DNA of 64,000 nt from Blastomyces gilchristii SLH14081 (Eukaryota; Ascomycota; Eurotiomycetes; Onygenales; Ajellomycetaceae): contig NW_003101682.1 of NCBI RefSeq assembly GCF_000003855.2, positions 3,064,386-3,128,385 of the forward strand, written 5' to 3'. The notes beneath the pieces were generated by a model that was not told the DNA's origin, did not search any database, and saw nothing but the letters and a program-made list of their open reading frames with translations. Each line of letters begins with the position of its first letter. Position 1 is the stretch's first letter. Positions 10,368 to 21,448 of this stretch are shown one piece after another. Made by a program: the position numbers and the translations under genes.

Positions 10368-11486
10368 ATGGGTGTTGGCAGTGCGTTTCCACTCTATCCC
10401 AGAATATCGAAGTCAAACAGGATGAACAGGAACTGACATTGGTTTGAAAGGGCCACTTTCCGCCCTATTGGGGCTTGTATTTACCGCCGGAGCTTTTATC
10501 ATGATGATACTCACGCTAATAGGCGGAGCAAAAGATACAAGCCCTCTAAATCGCACATGGTTCCTCGAAGCGGATACTTCGAGGATCCCAGGGGCACCCG
10601 ATGTGTCGAGATGGACCTTCTGGAATATATGCGGTGTCGTCGATGGGAGGAATGACTGCCCTGGTACCTCACCTGCCTTCCCTCTTGATCCCCCATCAGA
10701 CCGGAATTTTGGGACCACTGAGGGCGTGCCTCCTGAATTCATCGGGTATGCAACCTTTCTCCCGCGCCCCCTCCCCTCTCTCCCCCTGCTCTTCTTCAAC
10801 CATATTTTGTGCCCATAAGGTGCCGTATGGTGTATGAAACTACACGGGTAGGAAGAGGCCGCACACACATGTACATCTCAGCAATGTAGCTAACCAATGC
10901 TAGGACGAACAAATACTTCTACATTACGCGGTTCATGTTCGCGTTCATGCTGATCAGCCTTTTCTTTGTCTTTGTGTCTATGGTCACTGGGTTGTTGGCT
11001 CTTTGCACACGCATTGGGGGCTGGATCTCCGCCTTCATGGCAACAATCGGCCTAATTTTCCAGATCCTTACCACTACTCTAATGACGTATGTTATGTTTC
11101 TTTCCCTCCATATGAACCCCCAACCTCTGAAGCCCCTGACAGAAAGTACCTACATCTTTTAAAGGGAAAAAATTCTTTTCCTTCCCAGCAGATATTAACT
11201 TGCATATAACAACAGCGCCGGATATGTCAAGGGTCGCAATAACTTCTCGTCAAACGGCCAGGCGGCCAAAGTCGGGCCAAAGGCCTTTGGATGGATGTGG
11301 ACCTCAGTAGCACTCCTCTTTCTCGCCAGCGTTCTATACTGTGTATCTGGGACCGGCAGGTCGGGGCGGCGAACCGAAGCTACTGCGAGTGGAGCTACGG
11401 CTGGACACCAACGGAGAGGCTTTTTCAAGTCCCGCCGCGCGAAGCGAGCTTCTGAGGACCAAGCGTTGGACAAGGAGTATACGTGA
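10368..11486 (+). CDS. SUR7/PalI-family four-span membrane protein
   Basis: Four exons (10368-10380, 10430-10745, 10904-11086, 11216-11486) give 260 residues. There are four hydrophobic segments: about residues 12-34 after the start, then FMFAFMLISLFFVFVSMVTG, ISAFMATIGLIFQILTTTLM, and WTSVALLFLASVLYCVSG. The first extracellular loop has a W-N-I-C-G...N-D-C pattern, like the Cys-containing loop of Sur7 and claudin-like fungal proteins. The C-terminal tail is basic and cytoplasmic (KSRRAKRASED). Sur7 proteins mark eisosomes (MCC) at the plasma membrane; PalI relatives act in alkaline pH sensing. Which subgroup this belongs to cannot be decided here. The first exon is only 13 nt and is the least certain part; the phase fits and the donor is gtgcgt. 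Confidence 0.78.
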
Positions 11487-12371
11487 GGGCGCTAGGGGTC
11501 ACTGACGAGATATATTCGACAGCTATGCATTCCCCAGGCGCCGCGGAGAACTTGATCAGAACAATTGTGATGGGGATGGGGATGAAGAAGACGAAGAAAA
11601 CTTTTCGTGTCGAAATTATTGGTTTAGCGAAATGATTCACCCAACTCTCACTTTCTATTTTGATCGCATGCTTACCTAGGTACTGTTTAGTATATTTCTA
11701 TTTGCCTGTGAACGATGGGTCCTCGTTTTACCCTCTCACTTCCCTAAGGTATTCGATAGCCCCTTTTCATGTCTACCTGGTGGGGGGAAGCCACAAACCG
11801 ACCAATTGGAAACATTCCGTTTCAAAAAAAAAAAAAAAAAAAAAACATCACAAGCACCCAACTCCAATCGCAATCGCAATCGCAAATTAGGTGTGTGGCG
11901 TTTTTGCGTTTATGCTTCATTCGCGCTGTCTCCACTTTGAACATGTGGATTCTAAAGGGGCTTTTTATGGCCTTCTAATTTTCCTGTCCAGGGGTTTCTG
12001 ATGGGCTGGGGGCGGTATGGATATTTCGGTAAAACGGGGGAGTGGGGGAGGGAGGGAGGTTGGTTCTGTTGATTTGCGATTCCTTCACTGTGATTCGGCA
12101 ATCTTAATACCGAGAATAATATCTAATGTATTTATTTTTGAACTTCATCCTGTAATGGGGGAAAAAAAAATAAAAAAAGGGTAAAAGGGTAACAGGAAGA
12201 AAGAAAAAAAACTTTGTAACACAAGACAAAGTCTGACACATACATTATCTATTGATCTAATTTTGTATTTACCAAAAGGAAAGTAGAGTAGGGTAAGGCA
12301 GGGATGCTTGAACGAGTAAAAGACAAGAAATCGGACGAAAAAAATAAAGTGAACTGAAAGCACACATAGCT
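11487..12371. other. Intergenic, convergent 3' ends
   Basis: Lies between the convergent stops of the SUR7-like gene and SSZ1. It contains a 20-nt A run at about 11,824 and A/T-rich DNA near 12,160-12,210. No gene seen. Confidence 0.6.
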
Positions 12372-14429
12372 TTACGCACTTCCATTCTCCGCCGCCTTTG
12401 GCGCATCCACCATACCCCGGACACCACCCTTTCCACCGACTTCCCGAGCCGTTATTTGGACCGCCAGCTGCTCACTCACGGCCACCATAACCTCAACCTT
12501 CCCGTTGGCCTTGACACCCTTAATGGCAAATTCCGCAATAGGTTTCGATACCTTCCATACCACTTCTCGCACTTCTTCCTCCTCGTCATCATCATCGGAG
12601 TCGAAATCTGAATCATCGGAGTCGTCCTCGCCGTCGTCCTTGGCAGGTTGCTTCGGCTTGGGTTCCGGTTTCGTAACTTTGATCTCACGGATGCCTTCGC
12701 AGACACGGACGAGAATATCGCCGCCGGCCTTGGGGACGGCGTATTGAGCAATGCGCCGGGCGGGGAGCGCGGTTTCAGCGTTGAGGAGTGGTTTGAAGAT
12801 GGCGTGTGCGTCATCGGTGGCGGAGATCAGTTGGATGCCGATGGCTTTTTCGAGGTGCGGGGTGACGGTGACCATGGGGTGGCTCGATTGCTCGATGTCG
12901 TCCTTTTCAAACTCCTCGATTAGGGAGGCTTGGATAGCCGCGCCTCGGGCGGGTAAGTCGGATGGGTTGATGGCGATGGGCGATGTGGATGGGGCAAGGA
13001 CTGTTGTTGTGGCGGGGAAAAGAGATTGGACGAGTCGTGCAATCTTTGGAGTGTGGGATGTTCCGCCGGAAAGGATAACCTGTGTGTCACTATGAGTTAG
13101 CGAACAAAGAAAGAAAAAAAAACTTCATAGCTAAATAGATGTTTTTTTAATAGAGTAACTAACCTCATCAATATCCAGGATGTCAAGATCGGCCTTTTTC
13201 ACGGACTCTTCAATCAACTTAACAAAACTCGCGAAAATTTTCCCCGACAGAAGCTCATATCTTGTTCTATTGACAGTAGAGCTAAAGTCTATTCCATTGG
13301 AAAGGCTTTCGATGCTGAGAGTGGCATTGGTACCCAAGCTCAAAGCCTTCTTAGTTTGTTCCGCTTCTAATTTCAGCTTGGCCAAACTCCTAGCATTTTC
13401 CCTTGGGTCTGTTTTGTGTTTCTTTATGAATTCCTTGGCGAAATGATCAATCAATATTTGGTCCAATTGGGCACCTCCCAGCTCATAATCATGCGCAGTG
13501 GCTAGAATGGTGTACATTCCGCCCCGCGATGCAATCACGGCAACGTCCGACCTCGTGCCACCTAGATCGGCCACCACAACTAACTTGTCCTTCACTACGG
13601 CCTCAGGACGGGCATCGTACGCTAGTAGAGAAGCGACTGGCTCAGGGATGAACTGCAGAACGTCAATGCCAGCATCTTTGGCTGCTGCGGAGAAGGCGTT
13701 GCGCTGAGCATCTGAGAAGTTTGTTGGCACAGTCAAAACGGCTGCATTCACATCTTTTCCTAGGAAGTCCGAGGCAGACCGTCGGAGACAACGCAGGTGG
13801 CGTGTTGTTATTTCTGAGACAGTCAATGTGCTAGGCTCTTCGTTCGTAGTGTCGCGGATTGTGAAAGCCACGGTGGAATCATGTAATTGGGGGTGAGCAG
13901 ACGCATGGCAAGGGGTAGGGTCTATCGATTTAAAGCTATTGATTGGCGAAATTAGTTGAGACTCTGATGGGTATAAATGCACGAGATTGATACAGGTGAG
14001 GGGCAAGTACTTACTCTTTTCCCAGGAAATCTCTGAAGTAAGCAACAGTGTTCGAGGAATTTCGGACAAGCTGTGCTTTGGCTTGGTTCCCATCGTATTC
14101 TTCACCATCTACGTATGAAATGATCGACGGAATATGGCGATCTGTGCATATTTAGTCCATTAGTCGCTGAATATCAACGAAGTTCCTGAGGGGTGTGCCA
14201 GTCCAAATATACCTCCGTCCTCATTAGCTATGACTTCTGCTTTTCCTTCCTTTGTAGTAATAAAACACAAGAGGCGTCAGCAAGCGCTCTATTTCAAGAT
14301 ATTGTACCCCTACAGCATCTCACTCACTGGTGATGTATACGCAATCGAGCTGTTGGTGTTGCCAAACGATAATCCGATGGCGCATCTCTCCGGTGCCTCG
14401 GTGGAAACCCCGTTGGTTTCTTCACTCAT
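12372..14429 (-). CDS. SSZ1: Ribosome-associated Hsp70 Ssz1 (RAC subunit)
   Basis: Five exons (14429-14328, 14249-14213, 14141-14015, 13935-13164, 13079-12372) give 581 residues. The Hsp70 ATPase domain is clear: AIGLSFGNTNSSIAYTSP, AVLTVPTNFSDAQRNA, LVVVADLGGTRSDVAV, AHDYELGGAQLDQILIDHF and LSGGTSHTPKI. The short, divergent C-terminal domain, interrupted by a run of Asp, Ser and Glu, separates it from canonical Ssa/Ssb chaperones. Ssz1 pairs with the J-protein zuotin in the ribosome-associated complex, which stimulates Ssb on nascent chains at the tunnel exit. The start ATG gives MSEETNGVS, as in Aspergillus homologues. The second exon is only 37 nt. The gene is divergent from POP7. Confidence 0.93.
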
Positions 14430-14829
14430 GGCGGTGTTAAGGGTAAATACAGCCAGTATTCACAAATAAACTAGCGGAGAAAAGGAAGATTATAGAGGCT
14501 GCTATCTGCGATCTGTATTTGCCTTCGTCGTTGCCAGGCTAGGAGACTTCTCGCAAAAAGAAAAAAAAACAAAAAAAAAACAAAAAAAAAAAGCCCAAGA
14601 TACAAATTTTAGCAAAAAATCTTTAGGCGAAGTTGGGCCGGGGAAAGTTGCCGCATTTGGACGACTCTATCGATAAGCCAAGCAAACAATGCAAACACAC
14701 CACTCCTATGAAACTATGAAACTATCAATCTATTATTGGCTTTTCAAGGGAATCACAGCTAGTGTGAGCTCAGCACCGTAACTACAAGATCTGTCTGGCC
14801 AACGTCTTGTTTACTATCTACCTGCAGCT
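14430..14829. promoter_or_regulatory. Shared divergent promoter of SSZ1 and POP7
   Basis: The 400 bp between the two start codons contains several A runs at about 14,560-14,592, as in nucleosome-depleted promoters. No perfect ATCACGTGAT site is present. Confidence 0.5.
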
Positions 14830-15620
14830 ATGGCAAAGCCAAATCCTTACCCCGAACTGAAGTTCGAGAAGAAAAATAAAAAGATGCAAAAGGTCCCCAG
14901 TTGTACGTCGTCAAAACTTTCCAATGCAATACCACTGAGTCTGGTGCTAAAGCCACAACCTTGACTTCTATAGATGCACGTATTCAAAAGCGACCAATCC
15001 CACATCCACCAGCCGCCTCTCCCTATGCCGGGGCGAAAATCCCCAAAGTGGTTTATGTTTCAACCAATACACCGTTTATGAGCGCCGCAAAACGCGTGCA
15101 GAAGCTGCTCAGACAAGCCGAACGACGCGCAATATCCAAGATTGATCTGAGCGATAAAGTTAGCGAGAAGCAGAAGCTTTCCCAGCTTACGGAGAGTACC
15201 GAGAATCTTAAAAAAGAGGAGGTTTTTATCAAAGCGACGGGTCGAGCCATTGAAAAGGCGATGAGCGTTGGGAAATGGTTTGCGGAAAAAGAGGAGTACG
15301 CGATCAGAGTGAACACTGGAGCCGTGATGGTGGTTGATGATATTGTGGAGGATGAGAAGCTTCAGCGGAAACAGGAGAAAAAAAGGGAAGAAGAAAACAA
15401 TGCTATTCCGGACGCACTTAAAGAAGCTCCGCATGAACTTGATGCCATTGCGCAATCCACGGATGGGGCCAACCACACTGCTGGCCCATTTCAAAAATCG
15501 AAACCCGAAACAAAGAAGCGTAAGAGGCAGAGGAACGAGGCAGTCGATGCAAATGGGGAACTCCTAGAGTCTCGCACTCGTTGGGTGAATATGGTAGAGA
15601 TTGCGGTCACGTTGAAATGA
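14830..15620 (+). CDS. POP7: RNase P/MRP subunit Pop7 (Rpp20-like, Alba fold)
   Basis: Two exons (14830-14902 and 14953-15620) encode 246 residues. The second exon carries DARIQKRPIPHPP, KIPKVVYVSTNTPFMSAAKR, EEVFIKATGRAIEKAMSVGK and the closing SRTRWVNMVEIAVTLK, the pattern of fungal Rpp20/Pop7. In yeast Pop7 binds Pop6 and the P3 arm of the RNA in both RNase P (tRNA 5' processing) and RNase MRP (rRNA processing). The first exon was inferred: the ATG at 14830 opens a basic N-terminus, a gtacgt donor follows at 14903, and the only acceptor in the right phase is aaag at 14952. A low-complexity acidic/basic insert lies between about residues 155 and 220. Confidence 0.82.
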
Positions 15621-16660
15621 GGTTGTACCGAGCATAGTTTGCACGCCAGAGCGAACAGTACAATTTGGAAACACCGGTTGCGACTCCCGCCGTAATACGA
15701 CCATACCTAGACTAGAGATATAGATGCGCGCCATGAGTCCCCAATACGGGACGGGACGGACCGCGGAGCTTCAATAATTGCGGACACCGAACTCTCGTCA
15801 TCTTCAATTCACAATCATTGGGGACCTGGGACATTTGTGCAACTAGCACGTCCAAAATATTTAAGGGACACGGTTGCGTTGCGTCCTACTTTTGAAAATC
15901 GGTTTGAACATGCCTTCCTATGGATTTTTCCGGCTATAGACAGATTAGCGAGTCTATGGATTACCCGAATGCATAACACCCGCTGCTGCGCTGCAATTTC
16001 CCGGTACAGATACTTTACCCTCTGCTAGGAAGATATATATTTGAGGCCTGATTCCTGGATATTCTGCTATACTAGAGTTTAACCATTCTCCGAAGCTACA
16101 AATGGCCGCAATAAACATTTACCTCTCAATGACATGGAGGACGCTTGGATCCCTGGCGTTGATCAAGCGAATAGATATTCATAGTCGTGGATCAACTCAT
16201 ACCTGGCCGATCCGGGAGCCAATTGCAGTATGAGCTGTACATGGACACAAACCATGTCAGTATTGCGAGTTGCCTGCGCGTGGTAGTATGCCGAAGTTGT
16301 TTTTATTTTTATTTTTTAAATTCTGTTTCCGAGATCGAGGTCTAAATAGTTCAGAGGCTATCCATCGCAATAATATTTATTGATCTAAGAACAGTGAAAA
16401 TACAATATTCTATCACCCTCATGAACATCAGATACATTTCCTGGTCAAGCTGCCCTGCGTTGGTTGACCGGCTGATTCCAGCTAACTCGTAATTTCCAGT
16501 GCTCAATTGTTGATGCCTCCCCACAGTGGCGGGAACAAACTTCGTCATAACAACAAGGCTGTAAATAGAATTCCCTTCGACCCGTGTATATCCATCTTGT
16601 TTTCTGCAAGGAAAAAATAAAATCAATTAATTAATAAATACACAAAATAAGTAAGCACCG
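15621..16660. other. Intergenic, no gene seen
   Basis: About 1 kb between tandem genes. Short ORFs (15837-16028 plus, 16351-16626 minus) show no family resemblance. It probably holds the promoter of the gene starting at 16661. Confidence 0.55.
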
Positions 16661-17635
16661 ATGAATAACACGAGACTCAATCCGTCCGACCCACCACCGG
16701 CCTACGAAGAAACAGAGTCTCACCACCGGGAGCAATCCATCCCAACAGAGCCACTACGACCTCATGCCCACCCTGAACCTCCGCCGCAATCAACTCCATC
16801 GACTAGTATCACCGCGCAACCTCCTCTGCCCGACCTCTCTGATATAACTCTAGATGGCACCTTGATTTACCCAACCACACCCCCCGCCACTTCCCTCTAT
16901 GCAGTCTCACAGCACCTCGACCTAGGTCACAGCACAATAGATGTGTCCCGGCTAGTGCCCCGCCGCACCAGCAGCGGAGCCCTTAGCGCCAATCCAAACC
17001 CGCGCGACAAGGTCATCTACAAATTCAATCGACCGGTAATAAATGGCCCAGTGGAAATTGCCGGCCAACGCCGCAGCACCTTGCCCGGGATCGTGCTATT
17101 GAAATCCACCCGCCAGCTGCTGAAGACGGGATGGGTGCTATGGCATGTATATAGGAACAAGGAGTCGATGGTATTCCGCGTGAAACCGACGCGGAATCCG
17201 GAGCGACAGGAAGTGCTGGAATGGCAGGATGGGTGTGGGGCTACCGTTGCGATTGAGACGTTGGCTACTGATCCTGACGACCCTCAGGTTGATGATCGTG
17301 GAGTAAGACGGCCACGCTTGCAGATTGTCTCTGCTACGCTGGATGATATGATGATGGATGTTCTGGTGACGGCTTGGTGCGCGCGGATATGGATTACATA
17401 TAAGCTTAAACAGGAGGAGGAGAAGGCCAAGAATATTCCAAGTATGTCTTTCTATTTCTTGATTTCTTTCCCCAGTAATTCCTCCAACTTGACGCCTTCT
17501 CTTGTATATCTTTTGGAAAATTGACTTTTAAATATACTAACTCCGTTCCTAGCTCGTGAATTGGTTAAACAGCGACTGAATTATGCTTCTTCCGAGCAAG
17601 CAACCGTGGCGATGTTTGGGCCAAAGCCGAGATAA
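16661..17635 (+). CDS. Uncharacterised fungal protein with N-terminal PPxY motif
   Basis: Two exons (16661-17441 and 17553-17635) encode 287 residues. The first 70 residues are Pro-rich and disordered and contain a PPAYEE motif at about residues 12-17, a typical ligand of WW domains such as those of Rsp5/NEDD4 ubiquitin ligases. The remainder looks like a folded domain with alternating strands (KVIYKFNRPVINGPVEIAG, TGWVLWHVYRNKESMVFRV, VLEWQDGCGATVAIE) and a final helix (DDMMMDVLVTAWCARIWITY). The size and pattern loosely recall the tubby-like/LURP beta-barrel proteins of fungi, but I cannot prove that. The second exon adds 28 residues including RELVKQRLNYASSEQATVAM. No signal peptide or membrane span. 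Confidence 0.75.
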
Positions 17636-17979
17636 TCTTGCTCGTTGATGACCGTGACGTGTATTTTGACTTCGTTCGATCGAAGGCTACGTATCTACTT
17701 TCCTGATGAGATGGAAGTTGGTATTTCCATACGATACTGTGGCGATGGGATTGAACTACTGCTGCTACCATGATTGCGACGGGAGGTACGAGTACGATTC
17801 GTATCAATTCCCTAGAATTTCAGGGGTATTAGATCAATGCTCAAATTCTAATGTAAATATTTATGCGACACAAAAAGCAACTCCGATATAACCGATATAA
17901 AACCCAAAACCCAAAGGCAACAGGACATCAATATACAAGGGGATAGATCATTGAATAAAAACGATAAACTTCTCATAAC

Positions 17980-18825
17980 CTAACTTCCCAATCCCATCTC
18001 CCTCAGCACACTCCCAACTAACTTCCTCTGCTCCGCAGCTCCCAACCCCTTCTCATCCGTCTCCCTCAAGCATCTCCCCACCGCAACCGTAATCTTAACC
18101 GCCTTCGCCGAATCAGCATCCCCACCAGCCCCCTTCCTCGCAGCTGAACAATCTACCCAAACCTTCCCATTCCTCCCAACAGCAACCTCAAATCCACCCT
18201 GACTCTCCAACTTCGACCCAAGTTCCTCTAAAACCACAACACCACTGCCCCCCTCACTTCCGCCCCTCATCATTAATCTCTCAGCCAATCCCGTAGATAT
18301 ATCAAACAACATCCCACCCACTAACGGCCCCAGGCCGCCAGGTTCCGCCTTCCTCGTCGCCGGGTTCACACACGTAAGCTCCACCTCCCCGCCCGTGTTG
18401 CCGACACCAGTCGATAAAACACGCGCATAGACGAGGTCGCCGTGCTTAAGGAGCGGGCGTGTTTTGCGCGTCGCGCCTTCGAAAGCTAGTTGGCCCAGGA
18501 GTGCATGTGGAGTGTGCGGGGTTATGGTGCAGTGGAAGTAATCGACGCTGGAGTGGTGGATTTGGGCGATGAGGAGGTCGTTGGGGGAGGGGATGTAGCG
18601 GCGTTGGGGGAAGGTGTGGAGGGTTAACGCGTTGCGTTTGGGATCGGTGGTTAGGAGGCCTGCTTGGGTTGCTGTTATTAAGGTTGTGTTGGTTTTGTTG
18701 GCGGGAGTTTCGAGGACGCGGAGGCCTGAGGAGAGCTTCGTTGTTGTGGCGGGCTGGTTCGGCTGCTGCAGTGGGTAGGAGATTGAGTCGCCTGGAAGGA
18801 CGAGCAGGGGGGACGAGGATGTCAT
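17980..18825 (-). CDS. RRP40: Exosome cap subunit Rrp40
   Basis: A single-exon gene of 281 residues. The start is placed at MTSSSPLLVLPGD, because the LVLPGD strand near the N-terminus is conserved in Rrp40; the frame extends 39 codons further upstream without similarity. An S1-type region follows (RRYIPSPNDLLIAQI, then KHGDLVYARVL and GEVELTCVNP), and then a KH domain with the diagnostic GRNGKVWVDC motif (GxNG) around residue 217. Rrp40 is one of three RNA-binding cap proteins of the RNA exosome, guiding RNA into the Rrp44/Rrp6 nucleases in nucleus and cytoplasm. Upstream, 324 bp from the start, lies an ATCACGTGAT palindrome. Confidence 0.9.
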   Translation of the reverse strand: MTSSSPLLVLPGDSISYPLQQPNQPATTTKLSSGLRVLETPANKTNTTLITATQAGLLTTDPKRNALTLHTFPQRRYIPSPNDLLIAQIHHSSVDYFHCTITPHTPHALLGQLAFEGATRKTRPLLKHGDLVYARVLSTGVGNTGGEVELTCVNPATRKAEPGGLGPLVGGMLFDISTGLAERLMMRGGSEGGSGVVVLEELGSKLESQGGFEVAVGRNGKVWVDCSAARKGAGGDADSAKAVKITVAVGRCLRETDEKGLGAAEQRKLVGSVLREMGLGS

Positions 18826-19885
18826 ATTGTATTGATTTAAATACGGGTTTGACAATACTGCGGGCTGAATCAGGGCTGCGGGCGAGCCGCTGGCGGGCAA
18901 TTCGGGGAGCTGTGGGTAATGAAGAGGATGGCTGGTCACCAATCAAAGCATTGACCCAGCGTCAATTGGAAGTAAAATGATGAAGGGATTTTTTTTTTCC
19001 GGCATGCGCCCCTTTCGTTCTACGGTGAAGGGGATCGAATAGACTGCAAGCAACGCCAGAACCTGGTGAATATAAATTGAGGAACGTCCCGGTTGAAGAT
19101 AGTTAGAGCTGGGATGCGGAAGTTTTGTTATCGATAAGGGCTTCAAATATCACGTGATGTGACTGCCCCTTGATGTCTTGGCACTATCAGAAACTCCGCT
19201 TGAGACACTTCTTGTAACAGATCATCAGGGGAGTGACACAGTTTACATTGCTACCAATTTTGATAATCAGTGCAAATCTGTCAATTGTCATGCATCTATT
19301 GTCAGAGATAATTGGAGAACTACTTCCGCGGGGCGGAGGATATTCATAGAATTTGGAATTTGTGCTCCAGGGCGCAGGTGAGACGGTCAGTTGAGAAGGG
19401 TATGTTTTATGTGCATATCATGTATCAATGCCAACTACTTCCTAGATCTGATAGCAAAATCCAGACTCGAGTCCCTGGTGACTTACCACATCACAGAGAA
19501 CTCAATTAAACACAGCACATCCACAAATAGGCCACGGAACAACCATCGGTCGCACTAATCCCCAGACCAAGGACAGCGAGAGCGGGGTCCTTGTATCCTT
19601 TTTATATCTAGGCATCCTGCAAACGACAAAAGTCAAGAAAAAACGAAACACAAGTATAATGAAAGGAACACTGATAGATACGAAGTATAATGAAAAAAGG
19701 TTAGGGGGTAGGAAATGCCACAATATACGAAAAATGTCGAGATATACAGGGCAGTGTTGGCGATACAACTGTTCCCCCCTCCAGAGTCCTGGCGTGTCAG
19801 AGGCTGGACACTGGGAACTGAAGTAAGGGGTAGTTTCTAACTCTCAGCACGTAAATCACAGGGTTGAATCTGAAGATGTGTCCGT
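18826..19885. other. Intergenic; RRP40 promoter and 3' flank of the secreted-repeat gene
   Basis: Contains the ATCACGTGAT site at 19149-19158. No convincing ORF apart from the upstream extension of the RRP40 frame. Confidence 0.55.
19149..19158. promoter_or_regulatory. ATCACGTGAT palindrome upstream of RRP40
   Basis: Third perfect copy of the 10-bp palindrome in the window, 324 bp upstream of the RRP40 start codon. Confidence 0.5.
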
Positions 19886-21448
19886 TCAGGCAATGAATGT
19901 TCTCTTTCTGAAAGGCATGCGTTCCCTAGTACGACCAAATCGGAATCGGTCTAGGAAACCTCCTCTGCCATTGCCTCTGCCATTGCCTCTGCCATTGTTA
20001 CCACCATTCTGGCGGCCTTGGTTGTTTTGGCCATTGTTTTGGTCGTTGTTCTGGCCGCTGTTATTGTTGTTGTTGTTGTTACCTTGACCAACAGTAAAAC
20101 GGATGCAGTCATCCTGGGCGCCGCGTTGAGCAACCTAGAGAATAGTTGTCAGTTTTCGTGTCTTTTAGAATTAGTGGGATCCCAAGGAACTCACCGGCAT
20201 GACCACGGGCTGATGGTTGCTGGCTGAATTAATAGTACAGACACGGTAGACACCAGGTGGGAGGCCGCCATCAACCTCAGCTCTGAGTCCACCTTGCCCG
20301 TTACCGGGATCATTGATCCCCTTGAAGAAGACGAAATTGTCCGGGTCCGGGGGGGTCTGTGTGTTGATATTATTCCCGAGGCTTTGAATAGTGACATGGC
20401 TGTGGCCCTCGATATTCCCACGCACGAGTTGCTGAGGAGCCGAATAGTAAGTGATGTCGGGATTGGTGAACGACCCAGCCACGAGGTTTTCAACTTGAAT
20501 ATCCACGTTGAAACTCTCGTTTGGTTCGAGGTCTTCACCGGGTGCCGGGTTCAAAATAATACAGGAAATCATATTGTTACGAGAAGGGATATCGCCCATA
20601 ACTGTACGCAGCTTTGATTAGGTTCTAGCGCATCGGGCAATAGACGTAATCAATAGCATAGAACAACTTACCAATACCGTTGCAAGAGCCGCCATCCCGT
20701 TGAAGACCATTGGTCAATGTTTTCCCAGTGCAGAAATTGATAAAGTTGGCGTCGTCACTTTCATAGACCATTAGCATGTATCTATACTGGGAAATAATGG
20801 TTGCGAGACTTACGTGAGGGAAGCAGCTTGTCCTGCTTCTGCTTGAGCGGTTCCGTCGTTCTTGCTGGAATCCTGAACGTTGTTGGGGTTGAGTAGAAGT
20901 TCATTATTGTTCCCACCGTCATTCCCACCGTCATTCCCACCGTCATCCCCACCGTCATCCCCACCGTCATCCCCACCGTCATCCCCACCGTCATCCCCAC
21001 CGTCATTCCCACCGTCATTCTCACCGTCATTCCCACCGTCATTCCCTCTGTTTTTTCCCCCATTGTTCCCCCCATTGTTCCCCCCGTTGTTTCCGATGTT
21101 ATTTCCGCCGTTGTTTCCACCGTTTTGCTGCTGGCCTTGGCCTCCCTGGACACCCTGTCCGTCCTGACGCTGACCTCCCTGGACTTGGCCAGCCTGGCGT
21201 TGGCGTTGGCGTTCTTGATCTTGCGCGGCCTGGCCACCTTGCCCTGCCTGGCGCTGACCTCCCTGGCTTTTCTCAGCCTGGCGTTCGCGTTCTTGATCTT
21301 GACCGGCTTGGCGTTGGCCGCCTCTGCTGTCCTGAGCGGCGACTGCGGCTTGGCCACCATTCTGGCGAGCCCGCAGATCCGCCCCGACGACTACATCGAG
21401 AAATCCAGACGAGAGAACCAGGGCAAGCAAGAGGTTTTTGTACTGCAT
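19886..21448 (-). CDS. Secreted Gly/Asn/Asp-repeat protein with conserved C-terminal domain
   Basis: Four exons (21448-20814, 20757-20672, 20601-20195, 20134-19886) give 458 residues. The start MQYKNLLLALVLSSGFLDVV is a signal peptide with likely cleavage after VVG-A. Then come a Gln/Gly/Arg-rich stretch and about 17 tetrapeptides of the type NNGG, NDGG and DDGG. The folded domain holds ANFINFCTGKTLTNGLQ, GGSCNGIVMGDIPSRNNM, GHSHVTIQSLG, FKGINDPGNGQGG, VYRVCTINSASNHQPVVMP and AQRGAQDDCIRFTV. This domain is widespread in ascomycete secretomes, often mislabelled 'ribosomal protein S17'; its function is unknown. The tail is an Asn-rich run plus RGNG repeats, then a basic end. There is no GPI signal. 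Cell-wall or extracellular location is inferred. Confidence 0.85.
19962..20006. repeat. 12-bp coding tandem repeat (NGRG units)
   Basis: Near-perfect 12-bp units (plus strand cattgcctctgc) encode Asn-Gly-Arg-Gly repeats near the C-terminus of the secreted protein. Copy number is likely to vary between strains. Confidence 0.75.
20900..21125. repeat. 12-bp coding tandem repeat (NDGG/DDGG/NNGG units)
   Basis: About 17 units of a 12-bp repeat (plus strand form ccaccgtcatcc). Units vary mainly at the first base of the Asp/Asn codon. The array is in frame in the secreted protein and also opens long antisense frames, which are artefacts. Confidence 0.85.

Noticed and set aside
18826..18942. 39-residue N-terminal extension of Rrp40
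   Set aside because: No similarity, and the family begins close to the LVLPGD strand; the downstream ATG is preferred.
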